The translations under genes were made by a program, and so were the position numbers. From NCBI RefSeq assembly GCF_036588685.1, contig NC_086379.1, positions 72,137,727 to 72,201,726 on the forward strand: 64,000 nt of DNA. Direction: 5' to 3'. The notes under the pieces were generated by a model. It saw nothing but the letters and a program-made list of their open reading frames with translations, was not told the DNA's origin and did not search any database. Source of the stretch: Mytilus trossulus (taxonomy: Eukaryota; Mollusca; Bivalvia; Mytilida; Mytilidae). Position 1 is the first letter of the stretch. Each line of letters opens with the position of its first letter. Of the stretch, positions 48,042 to 59,531 are shown piece after piece.

Positions 48042-51000
48042 TTAAAGGTTTTCCCCAGATAAAATTGTTAAAACAATGTCATCATAGCATTGTCTTTTGG
48101 CTCCAGTGGCCCAAATGAAATCTAAATGTTCATACGTGGTAATGTTGATATGGCGATAGATATTAGGGAGCTGTTGTAGTAATAGCTTGACGTCGGTGGG
48201 ATCAGCGATTATATCATTTCCACCAGAATACAGCGAGACGTTGTTCTTCATTAAACTAGCATCATACAACGGAGGTGTTGTCTGAAATAAAAAATAAAAT
48301 AAAAGCTAGAATCTTCAGAACAGCAATAGTTCTATATGCAGGATATATCTTAAAAAAACCTCCAAGCGAAATGTATAATTCTGTTAATCATTCATACATT
48401 AGAAAATATATGTTACACGATATATTCAATGATTTTTTTGGGGTTTACCCTACTTTTAAATTTCAATTCACGTACACATTTTGAAACCCACAGTTATGAC
48501 AAAAATAAGTTAGACATGATTCACTTTCGTTTGCTGGTAGTTAAAATACCTCAAAATATTCGAAACTAGCTTTTATTGTTTAAGATTTTTTTACTAAAAA
48601 ACATATTACGCAAATACGTGTTACTTATATTCAGTGAAAGTCAACTAGTATTACAACTGTGCTAATACCAAACCATAGCTATCTTATAGACTTAAAGCAA
48701 AATCATTCGATTTCACAGAGACCACAGACATTTTCAGACCAAAAAGTAAGTTTTTTTTCAATCTCGACCTACCTGATTATAATGTCCCATGTTTGCTGCT
48801 GGTGAACCGTAATCAAACATCTGAAATTTGCCACTCAAAACAGCCTGAAAATCATTTTTTTTTTTTTAAACTCAAAAGCTTTTATATTTTAATGATGAAA
48901 TGCGTTCTAATTAATTCTGTGCGTTTATGCTGATTCAGAATCTGAGCTAAAATTATACAAAATAATTGTAAAACTAGATGCTCCAAACAACCTGAAGTGA
49001 ATTGTTAGGTGGTAAAAATAGGCCATATTCTTATATGTTTGAGCTTTTTGTGCAATCTTTGTTTTCGGAGACAAATGAATTGCAATGCATTTTCAAATGT
49101 AGGAACAAATAAATCGATATACAGTTTCCAAAGTCCGTATAACTGTGATTTTCAACAATTTCTCAAAGTCCAAAGCCAGTAATTTCGACAAAAATTAGTG
49201 GAGCGGAACAAAACTTAAACTTGATCTGTAACTCATCATAGTTAACTCGCATCATGTCTGAACGTTTAGAAGAAAAGTCCGTATAACTGTGATTTTCAAC
49301 AATTTCTCAAAGTCCAAATGCCTGTAATTTCGGCAAAATTTAGTGGAGCGGAACGAAAATTAAACTTGATCTGTTACTCATTAAGGTTAACCATACCAAA
49401 AAATCAGCCCAATATCTGATGGTGTTTAGAAAAAAAAACTCCTTATAATGGTTTGTTGCGGAATGACGGAATTACGGAAAGACGAAATTTCGGACAAGGG
49501 TAAAACTATATGGCACCGACAACTTCGTTGCGGGCCATAAAAAACAGAATGATAAAGATGTGTCAATCTTTTAACATCCTACTTCATCCTCAAATCAAAT
49601 ATCCTCAACTAAAAAGCCGTCATCAATCAAGAAATTTGATAATCTCATTTCAATTGTGCATCAACTGTATATATATATATTTTCGACCTGTTGGTCAAAT
49701 GCATTTTGTTTAAATATACTTTTTCACTTTTTTGGTCTTTTGGAAAATGTTGTTAATTTGTGCTGTTTTTAGACCCTTCTACAACGAAATTTGTTTAACA
49801 TGCGCACGTACAATGTATAAAAATTGCGGTTTTTATCCAACGCAATCATAGGTTTGAACGTAGTTTTCAATTTAGACTCGTTTATATTATATTTTATATT
49901 CAAACTGATGAACGTTCTTTCAAATCACCCTTTCCTTCTGCGTTCACATGTAATTTGAATTATAAAGCAGTGGCCGTTATGGTTATGCACCGTGTAAAGT
50001 AAATTATAATACGAATAATTGCAATGCGCGCCAAATTCGCTATATTACTGTCCGAACGACGTTTAAAAAAAAAACCAATCAGGTTGTCAGACAAACTGCA
50101 TGACAATAAAGTAGAAAATTTACCTGAGTATAATGTAGAAAATCTACCTGAGCATATTGTAGAACATTTATCTGAGCATAATGTAGAAAATTTACCTGAG
50201 CATAACCTGAGTATAATGGAGAAAATTTACCTTGAGCATAATGTAGAATATTTACCTGAGCATAATGTAGAAATTTTTTAACTGATGTTCCAGCAGGGTG
50301 TTCCTCTACGTAGACGGGAATTCTTGTCTGAAAAGTAAATCAGAAATCAGAACAACTTATATATCATATTTGTATATTTTATTTTGTGATCTCTGAATTA
50401 TACATAAAAAAGCCACACTAATAATTGTATGTTGGAAATCAATTAGTATACATCGTTTGGTATTAGTTTTATTTCAATAATAAAAAAGAAGACAATTTTA
50501 TCACCTTTATTCATACATATAAGAAGGAAGACATATAACAAGAAGAGTATAAATATAGAATAATGATGCAGTATCTCTAACTTACCCGATTAATTTCGGT
50601 TGAGTCATATCCAGCAAGTAAGAAAATTAAGTTTTCACAAACAATACTGCCATAATCATTGCCACAGAACTCGCGCGCATTCGAGCTAATGAAGTCAGAG
50701 GATGGCAGAAATTCACCTTTGCCAAATAGCTGGAAAATTGTCTACAAAAATTTATAAATTAAAAGTTTTATTAACAACGACTTTGCATAATAAACATAAA
50801 TATTACACGCTCTGTTTAGCTTTTAAAACTGTATTTTAAGGTTTAAGAAAAATGAAAAAGTTCCTATTTAAAATGTTTGTTGACCTTTGTTATATCTGCC
50901 AATCAATTGTTGAAAGTCATTTATTCGTGGTATCAAGAGGTTAGTGTTTTAAATTTGTTTTCTCTAGATTTATTTTCATGTTTGAGCTGACTTAAGCGAT

Positions 51001-52876
51001 TTTTCTGAGGTTTGTAATGGTTTTTTTTTTGTCAATTATGATTTAAGTATGCAACAATTTTTTTTTATGTTTGTTTTCAGCGTTTGCAAGTCATGATAGT
51101 TTCCAAGAGACTTACATCTATATATTGGGCATAAGGAGCCACTGTCTTGAAAGGTCCAGTAGCGTTTCCCATTGTAGCTACCGGTGCTAGAGCAAAGAAA
51201 TGTTTTATTTGACCAGCTAGTGATTGATTTCGTCCCAATTCAGCAAATATTATCTCCGTCCCTTGAGAATGGCCAGCATAATATATCTGACTGCTGTTGG
51301 TTGTTTTCACTATGTAATCTACTGTGGCAGGAAGATCGTATTTTGCCATTTCGTCCCATCTACAAAATTCCCATCACTTATTGTATGAAAATGAAAACAT
51401 AAGTGTAGTTTGAATTTTTTTTTTGAATTCGTGATTTTCCTACCTTTATCGGAGTATGTTATCAAAGAAAAGAAAATGAATGTCCTTGTCGGATGAAAAT
51501 CTAACCCGACAAAGTTAAAGAGCCCAAGGCCACCAATTGGTTTTTAAAGCTACGAGAAAATCGCGAACCCGGAAGCGGTTTTCGACTGGCCCCTAAACAA
51601 CAGTGTAAACTACTGAGACGCCACACTATGTATATACCGGTACTCCGAAAAATACGAATTTCCTAAATTTACAAATGAAAAAAGTTTCAAATAGTTTTTC
51701 ACTGTGCATGCATGGTTTGAACTTTCCAAGAAAGAATGAATCAGGGTTGATATAATAAGGTGATGATAAAAAAAAACCATTTTGCTAGATACATTGTCGA
51801 TTTTCCCCCAAACTTACGTAAAGTCCCAGAATTTTTCATCTGTAGGTTTCAATGTTTTATGTCGTTTTGAGTATGTGTTTCCCCTACTGTTTCCCATCCA
51901 GACATCCATGCCTCTGTCAGCTAATATGAAACCGAGACTCTGGTTGGCTAGATTTTCCACCCAGCAAGCCGAACATGACAACAGTCCATGCTGGAGCAAA
52001 ATTACAGGTCTACTTTGGTTATTTCCTGAAAAAAAAGAGAATTTCAATGGAATAATATACAGGCTATGAATTAATTTATGTTGTGTGTATGAACACAACT
52101 AAGAGAAAACAAGTCACGGATTTTTATTTAGAGTATTTTTATTCATCAAATTAGGGCTCCACAATGACATATAGCATATAAACATTATGTACAGAAGGAA
52201 GTCGGTATGATATACTAGTACACGAAATATGGAAAATCGTCGATTCAATGCTCGTTTTGGGACAACATAGTTAACTATTAACAGTTAACTGAAAACGTAT
52301 ACCTTGTTTATGTTTTGGAGGTATCCTGTGTAAACCAAGAATGTATCCATCTTCTGTCTCCACTAAATGTTCCTCGAAAGGATATCCTTTGCTTGTTATC
52401 AGTTGTGACTAAAACAAGACAAACAATGAGAACTTATTAGAAGTTTTATCTGCGATACAAAAAAAAAACCGAATAAATCAAATTATGTAATCCGAATTTC
52501 CTCCTTTTAACGTGCTCCAGAAAGGCCAATCAAAGGTTTTCATTAACCAATTTACAAAACATTATCTATTTTTGAGAGAAAATAATGAGTGCGTAACAAG
52601 CTATTACGTACAAACGGTAATCTAGATATACACCGTAAAATACAAATTTGTATTTCTTATGTTGCACTGATTTTTGTTCTAAACAAACTCATCACAGAAC
52701 ATTGAGGACCAAAATCCCCTTAAAGTTTTGCCAAATATAAATGTTGCCGTACTTACCACGTTTCTATATGCATCTGGGTCTATCTTCTGTCCAGAGATTA
52801 TTCCATTGGTGAAAACCGTTGTTGCAATAATCAAAGAAAAGGAACAAGCGAATAAACTTTCCGCAATAAGCGTCAT
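48042..52876 (-). CDS. Acid lipase (lysosomal/gastric lipase family), copy A
   Basis: Eight exons on the minus strand, all GT-AG: 52876-52757, 52408-52303, 52025-51818, 51359-51116, 50741-50586, 50327-50256, 48844-48773 and 48281-48042. They join to 1218 nt, 405 residues (human LIPA 399, LIPF 398). Residues 1-24 form a signal peptide ([20 protein letters not shown]); an in-frame ATG nine codons upstream (52903) is a less likely start. Visible features: DPDAYRNV, oxyanion loop LLQHGLL (HG at 88-89), catalytic Ser176 in AGHSQG, PAGTS motif in exon 6, Asp349 in SGGND and His378 in YEHLDFIWA; the 29-residue Asp-His spacing equals gastric lipase. The family hydrolyses triglycerides and cholesteryl esters in lysosomes or the gut lumen. 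A poly(A) signal (minus-strand AATAAA) is at 47936-47941. The first of three clustered lipases; secretion versus lysosome cannot be told from sequence. Confidence 0.93.
49140..49430 (+). repeat. Two-unit direct repeat in lipase A intron 6
   Basis: AGTCCGTATAACTGTGATTT, TTTCTCAAAGTCCAAA and TTAGTGGAGCGGAAC occur twice about 140 bp apart. The block, with its right flank to about 49540 and the R1 copy at 49683-49885, is absent from the equivalent intron of copy B, so it inserted or was lost after the copies separated. Confidence 0.65.
50106..50279 (-). repeat. 24-bp minisatellite spanning the 5' splice site of lipase A exon 6
   Basis: Minus-strand units read ATTATGCTCAGGTAAATTTT plus CTAC, about seven diverged copies. 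The exon-proximal unit contains the true junction TATGCTCAG|GTAAAT (exon ends at 50256). At least three further copies keep CAG or AAG before GTA(A/G), so each is a candidate donor. Units are 24 bp (some irregular), and the reading stays open in the exon frame for about 50 codons past the junction. Confidence 0.85.
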
Positions 52877-53100
52877 TTTATATACAGAATTCGAAAATAA
52901 CAAATGAAGTTACAAAATCTCTTATGCTACAACTTTTACCATTTTAATTTGAGTATTATCCATAATTGATTTTCATTGGACAGTTACAATAATCTTACAT
53001 AAAAACAGTGACCTTCTGTTATCATGGAGTGATCATAACTTGTCGCACACCAATATATTTAATCAGTGTTGTATTTCAATATAGGCCAGTATGGCCTACT

Positions 53101-53200
53101 NNNNNNNNNNNNNNNNNNNNNNNNNNNNNNNNNNNNNNNNNNNNNNNNNNNNNNNNNNNNNNNNNNNNNNNNNNNNNNNNNNNNNNNNNNNNNNNNNNNN
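53101..53200. other. Assembly gap of 100 N
   Basis: Exactly 100 unknown bases, the usual placeholder for a gap of unknown size. The left edge is in the 5' flank of lipase A; the right edge is inside the left arm of the poly(G)/poly(C) foldback element that lies 3' of lipase B. Confidence 0.98.
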
Positions 53201-53460
53201 GGCGAAAAAAAAGGTATTTCCAGGAAAAAAATCCATACCCCCCGCCACCCCCCCCCCCCCCCCCCACCCCCGAAAATCAAATGGTTGCTGCCTTAAATCA
53301 ATTCCAAAATCCTTTTGCCTCCAGAAATTCCAATAGTCAACGCCCAACAATGGCGTTTATCCACATTCATCGTATACGCTTTTATTCTTTGGAATTTCCC
53401 CCTCTAGAGTCCTAAGACACTTAACAATTTATTAACAATTTATTACTTTCAATGGTTTAA

Positions 53461-54051
53461 GGTGGTATGGGAGTCTAAAATAAAAATGATAGAATTTGTT
53501 CATACTTTGCCAAAACATAGTATCTATTGATATATGTTGAAAAATAAAATAAAAATGATAGGTCACCGTGCATTTTCTCAAACTACAGGACGTGACAAAA
53601 TGACGGATTTTGTATAGATTATACAGGAAAAAACACCATTTTGTGATTAGAAACTAAACAAAATGATAGAATTGTTCAATACTTAAGGAAAAGACAGCTT
53701 TCAGACAATGCTTTGAGAATATCAAAAGAAAAGATAGGGTCACCGTACGTTTTTTCCGGCTAAAATACAAAATAGGAAAATTTCATGTAGAATCCAACAG
53801 AAAATGCACTGTTTTAGAGTTATCTCCCCTTGAAATGCCAATTTAAAAAAAAATTAAAACAACCAAAACTAATCATAATTTGCAAAAATATTAATATTTG
53901 TAAGTCATATTCTTACAAATTGGTTCTTTTAAATGAATTTCACATTAAATATCTGCATTCCTACATCAGATTTTGCTAACTTGATAGAAAATATGGACCT
54001 TTGGTTCTATTTTTTTTACAATCCAAGATGGAGGAAGACACCCATACCACC
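53461..54051. mobile_element. 591-bp TTAA-flanked MITE present only in copy B
   Basis: Starts GGTGGTATGGGAGTCT and ends AGACACCCATACCACC, 16-bp inverted ends with one mismatch. TTAA is present at 53457-53460 and 54052-54055. The same locus in copy A (about 47785-47795) reads ATGGTTTAAGTTGAAG with a single TTAA, so the empty site is seen directly. TTAA duplication is typical of piggyBac-type transposition; the ends are not the usual CCC type, so the family is left open. Inside, the block AAAATGATAGG(G)TCACCG occurs twice. Confidence 0.88.
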
Positions 54052-54297
54052 TTAAGTTGAAGATATATAACGTAAATATATCTTTTTCATTCAAGGTGTT
54101 AACATATAATTGTCGAAGAAATTATAAAATACAGCCGTTCAAGAAAAAGAGTACAAGCATTACCAAATATCTTTATTAAGGTATATAGATGTGTTGGTTT
54201 TTTCAAAGACGAGTCAGTGCCTGTGCTATTCAGAATGACCGAGCTCTTGCTTGTACTTATCCTATAGCGGTTCTTATAACAGCATGACCAGAATAGG

Positions 54298-57200
54298 TTA
54301 ATGGTTTTCCCGAGATAAAATTGTTAAAACAATGTCATCATAGCATTGTCTTTTGGCTCCAGTTGCCCAAATGAAATCTAAATGTTCATACGTGGTAATG
54401 TTGATATGGCGATATATATTAGGGAGCTGTTGTAGTAATAGCTTGACGTCGGTGGGATCAGCGATTATATCATTTCCACCAGAATACAGCGAGACGTTGT
54501 TCTTCATTAAACTAGCATCATACAACGGAGGTGTTGTCTGAAATAAGAAATAAATAAAAGCTAGAATCATCAGAACGGCAATAGTTCAATATGCAGGATA
54601 TATCTTAAAAAATAACACCAAGCGAAATGTATAATTTTATTAATTATTCATACATTAGAAAAAATATGTTACACGATATATTCAATAATTTTTATGGGGG
54701 GTATACCCTGCTTTTAAATTTATTCACATACAAATTTTGAAACCCACAGTTATAAAAATAATAAGTTAGACATGGTGCACTTTTGTTTGCTGGTAGTTAG
54801 AATACCTCAAAATATTCGAAACTAGCTCTTATTGTTTTAGATTTTTTTTACTAAAAAACATATTACGTGAATACGTGCTACTTATATATTCAATGAAAGT
54901 AAACTAGTATTACACCTGTGCTAATACCAAACCATACGCTATCGTATAGACTTATAGCAGACATAGCAATATCATTCGATTGCATAGAGACCACAGACAT
55001 CTTCAGACCAAAAAGTAAGTGTTTTTCCATCTCGACCTACCTGATTATAATGTCCAATGTTAGCTGCTGGTGAACCGTAATCAAACATCTGAAATTTGCC
55101 ACTCAAAACAGCCTGAAAAAATTAGACAACGGTCTTTTTTTTAAGTTTTGTTTTTGCAAATTCAAAATCTCATTTATTATATTGATAAAATCTGTTCTAA
55201 TCAATTCCAACATGTCGGTTGATGCTGATTCCAAATCGGGATTGCAATGTATTTTCAAATGTCTGTGAACAGATAATCAACATACCGTTTTGGGGTACAT
55301 TAAAGAGAAATCAAGACTGGTGAACCCGGTCGAGTTATACTTGATACCGAAGTCAAATCTATATAAACAAACAAAAAACCAGAATGATAATGTTGTACCG
55401 ATTTTTCAACATGTTCGTCCCTTCTAAAATCAAATACCTTAACTAAACAGCCGCCATCAATTAAGAAGTTTATTTATCTCATTCCGATTGTGCATTAACT
55501 TTATGATTTATAGTTTATATTTAAAATGCTGAACGTTTTTCAGTGGCGGATCCAGAACTTTTCATAAAAGGGGGTGGGGGCGCTGACTGATCTAAGGGAG
55601 GCCGCTCCAGTCATGCTTTAGTGATTCCCTAAATAATCAACCAAATTTTTCACACGAAAGGGCCCCCTCTTGAACAGCCTATATTCTTACACATCACCCT
55701 TTTCATTCTGCGTTCACATGTTATTCGGCATTAAGGAAGATCACAAGTATATGTTTCCCGAGATAAAAACTTCATATACTTTGCCATAATGAAGACTTTA
55801 CTATGCACTTTTCAAAAATATAATAAAAAGGATGGGTCATCGCGCTATTTTTCAAGCTATGAGTCGTTGAAAATTGCCAAAAGAATTGCATTGCGCATCA
55901 AATTCGCTTTACTGTCCGAACGACGTTAACTTTTAATTCGCATTATCAATTAATTAAATGTACGTGTGAACGAGCCCTCAGAGCAATAACTTATATCATG
56001 ATTCACTTGAGAACTTTGTCGAATTTCAGCAGGATGCCGCTTTAAACTTTATGGACATTTTGCTTTAAAAATGGGAGATATTAGGAAAACTTCAATGATG
56101 GCAAATTATCGTCATATAATCGAATGTTTCTAAACTGAGCCATTTCTAACCTTTGACTTCTATCATGCTTACCATGGAAGAATTTCGAGAAGAAAAACAA
56201 TTGTCTGTCAGACACCGTCAATGAATACACAGGCTGAAAATGGTTAATGAAAATGCTACTTTAGAACGTGAAGCAAAACTACTCAAACATACATGTAGCA
56301 AATCACATTTTCATTGACACAACAAAGAAAAATAACCTGCTTACAAAATACAGCTAACAGATCATAACCAAACTTAAACTGTAAAGGATCAAGAAGATTT
56401 ACCTGAGCATCAAGGGGGAGCACCCACATAAAAAAATTTACCTGAACATAATGTAGATTTACCTGCGCATAGTGTTGAAAATTTACCCGAACATAATGTA
56501 GAAAATTTACCTGAGCATAATGTAGAAAATTTTTAACTGATGTTCCAGCAGGGTGTTCCTCTACGTAGACGGGAATTCTTGTCTGAAAAGTAATCAGAAA
56601 TCAGAACAACTTATATATCATATTTGTATATTTTATTTTGTGATCTCTGAATTATACTTAAAAAAGCCACACTAATAATTGTATGTTGGAAATCAATTAG
56701 TATACATCGTTTGGTATTAGTTTTATTTCAATAATAAAAAAGAAGACAGTTTTATCACCTTTATTCATACATATAAGAAGGAAGACATATAACAAGAAGA
56801 GTATAAATATAGAATATGATGCAGTATCTCTAACTTACCCGATTAATTTCTGTTGAGTCATATCCAGCAAGTAAGAAAATTAAGTTTTCACAAACAATAC
56901 TGCCATAATCATTGCCACAGAACTCGCGCGCATTCGAGCTAATGAAGTCAGAGGATGGCAGAAATTCACCTTTGCCAAATAGCTGGAAAATTGTCTACAA
57001 AAATTTATAAAGATAAAAGTTTTATTAACCACGACTGTGCATAATAAACATAAATATTACACGCTCTGTTTACCTTTTAAAACTGTATTTTAAGGTTTAC
57101 GAAAAATCACGGAAAAAAGTTCCTATTTAAAATGTTTGTTGATCTTTGTTATACTCTGCCAATCATTGTGGAAAGTCATTTATTCGTGGTATCAAGAGGT

Positions 57201-59124
57201 TAGTGTTTTATATTTGTTTTTTCTAGATTTATTTTCATGTTTGAGCTGATTTAAGTGATTTTGCTGAGCTTTGTGATGTTTCTTGTCAATTATGATTTAA
57301 GTATGCAACAAAGTTTTTTTGTTTTTTTTTCAGCGTTTGCAAGTCATGATAGTTTCCAAGAGACTTACATCTATATATTGGGCATAAGGAGCCACTGTCT
57401 TGAAAGGTCCAGTAGCGTTTCCCATTGTAGCTACCGGTGCTAGAGCAAAGAAATGTTTTATTTGACCAGCTAGTGATTGATTTCGTCCTAATTCAGCAAA
57501 TATTATCTCCGTCCCTTGAGAATGGCCAGCATAATATATCTGACTGCTATTGGTTGTTTTCACTATGTAATCTACTGTGGCAGGAAGATCGAACTTAGCC
57601 ATTTCGTCCCATCTACAAAATTCCCATCACTAATTGTATGAAAATGAAAGCATAAGTGTAATTAGAATATTTTTTTTAATTCGTGATTTTTCGACCTTTA
57701 TCGGAGTATGTTACCAAAGGAAAGAAAATGAATGTCCTTGTCGGATGAAAATCTAACCAGACAAATTTATAGAGCCCAATGCCACCGATTGGTTTTCAAA
57801 GCTACGAGAAAATCGCGAACCCGGAGGCGGTTTTCGACAGGCCCCTAAACAACAGTCTAAACTACTGAGACGCCACACTATGTATATACCGGTACTCCGA
57901 AAAATACGAATTTCCTAAATTTACAAATGAAAAAAAGTTTCAAATAGTTTTTCACTGTGCATGCATGGTTTGAACTTTCCAAGAAAGAATGAATCAGGGT
58001 TGATATTATAAGGTGATGATAAACAAAATTATACTTTTTGCTAGATACATTTAGTTGTCGATTTCCCCCCAAACTTACGTAAAGTCCCAGAATTTTTCAT
58101 CTGTAGGTTTCAATGTTTTATGTCGTTTTGAGTATGTGTTTCCCCTACTGTTTCCCATCCAGACATCCATGCCTCTGTCAGCTAATATGAAACCGAGACT
58201 CTGGTTGGCTAGATTTTCCACCCAGCAGGCCGAACACGACAACAGTCCATGCTGGAGCAAAATTACAGGCCTACTTTGGTTATTTCCTGAAAAGAAGAGA
58301 CTTTCAATGGAATAATATACAGGCTATAAATTAATTTGTGTTGTGTGTACTAAGAGAAAACAAGTCACGGATTTTTATTTAGAGTATTTTTATTCATCAA
58401 ATTAATTGAGGGCTCCACGCGGACATATAGCATATTAACATTATGTACAGAAGGAAGTCGGTATGATATACACAAAATATGGAAAATCGTTGATTCAATG
58501 CTCGTTTTGGGACAACATAGTTAACTATTAACAGATAAATGAAAACGTATACCTTGTTTATGTTTTGGAGGTATCCTGTGTAAACTAAGAATGTATCCAT
58601 CTTCTGTCTCCACTAAATGTTCCTCGAAAGGATATCCTTTGCTTGTTATCAGCTGTGACTAAAACAAGACAAACAATGAGAACTTACTAGAAGTTTAATC
58701 TGCGATACAAAAAAAAAACCGAATAAATCAAATTATGTAATCCGAATTTCCTCCTTTTAACGTGCTCTAGAAAGGCCAATCAAAGGTTTTCATTAACCAA
58801 TTTACAAAACATTATCTATTTTTGAAAAAAAAACGAGTGCGTAACAAGCTATCACGTACAAACGGTAATCTAGATATACACCGTAAAATACAAATTTGTA
58901 TTTCTTATGTTGCACTGATTTTTGTTCTAAATAAACTCATCACAGAACATTGAGGACCAAAATCCCCTTAAAGTTTTGCCAAATATAAATGTTGCCGTAC
59001 TTACCACGTTTCTATATGCATCTGGGTCTATCTTCTGTCCAGAGATTATTCCATTGGTGAAAACCGTTGTTGCAATAATCAAAGAAAAGGAACAAGCGAA
59101 TAAACTTTCCGCAATAAGCGTCAT
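54298..59124 (-). CDS. Acid lipase (lysosomal/gastric lipase family), copy B
   Basis: Same eight-exon structure as copy A with identical exon lengths: 59124-59005, 58658-58553, 58286-58079, 57612-57369, 56994-56839, 56582-56511, 55112-55041 and 54537-54298; 405 residues. Signal peptide, HG loop, Ser176 (GHSQG), Asp349 and His378 are all kept. I count six amino-acid differences from A: Gly to Ser in exon 2 (ILSLH), Tyr to Phe in exon 4 (AKFDLP), Lys to Asn in exon 6 (VKNFLH), Met to Ile in exon 7, and Gly to Arg plus Leu to His in the last four residues (RENH). None touches the catalytic triad. The poly(A) signal used by A is lost here, and another AATAAA (minus strand, 54172-54177) has arisen. 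It could be a true paralogue or the other haplotype of A. Confidence 0.92.
55541..55675 (-). mobile_element. Short GGATCC-type MITE (family M2) in lipase B intron 6
   Basis: Begins CAGTGGCGGATCCAGAAC on the plus strand, and contains CTCCAGTCATGCTTTAGTGA, the inverse of the family's internal block. Copy A lacks it at this site and has an R1 repeat a few bases away instead. Confidence 0.7.
56390..56535 (-). repeat. 24-bp minisatellite at the exon 6 donor of lipase B
   Basis: About four to five units of the same type as in copy A (TATGCTCAG|GTAAAT at the true junction, exon end 56511), but more diverged and fewer. TTACCTGAACAT, TTACCTGCGCAT and TTACCCGAACAT variants weaken some of the extra donors. 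Unit number thus differs between A and B. Confidence 0.75.
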
Positions 59125-59531
59125 TTTATATACAGAATTCGAAAATAACAAATGAAGTTACAAAATCTCTTATGCTACAACTTTTACCATTTTAATTTGA
59201 GTATTATCCATAATTGATTTTCATTGGACAGTTACCATAATCTTACATAAAAACAGTGACCTTCTGTTATCATGGAGTGATCATAACTTGTCGCACACCA
59301 ATATATTTAATCAGTGTTGTATTTCAATATAGGCCAGTATGGCCTACTAGTATTCAACCTCTTTTGCGTATGGTCGAAAATTGAATAAACATTAATCAAT
59401 GAGATTCCAAAAATGTAGACAAATACATATTAAAACTATTATATTTGATGGATTTGTTGCGTCCAAAGCATGTGTATCAACCTTCATCATGAACGCTCAT
59501 CTGAGCTATTTGAAAGCCAAAGACATATATG

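Larger units (their letters stand above)
47530..59347. repeat. Large direct duplication: 47530-53100 and 53201-59347, separated by an N gap
   Basis: The two segments align over the whole lipase gene, its 3' flank (CTTAACAATTTATTAACAATTTATT and onward) and its 5' flank up to GGCCAGTATGGCCTACT, which sits at the left edge of the gap (53084-53100) and recurs at 59331-59347. Exons and proximal flanks look about 97-99% identical by eye. Intron 6 is the most different, with separate insertions in each copy, and the right copy has an extra 591-bp element. See the findings for the assembly question. Confidence 0.85.

Noticed and set aside
50024-50281. Plus-strand ORF with a VENLPEHN repeat
   Set aside because: Antisense shadow of the 24-bp minisatellite at the lipase exon 6 donor; the real coding strand is minus.
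52877-52903. Upstream in-frame ATG adding nine residues to lipase A (and the same in copy B)
   Set aside because: The downstream ATG gives a normal signal peptide start; the extension adds polar residues ahead of it. It cannot be excluded without a transcript 5' end.
53008-53415. ORFs crossing the N gap with runs of unknown residues and poly-proline or poly-glycine
   Set aside because: They exist only because N codons were read through; the Pro/Gly runs are the C tract of a foldback element.
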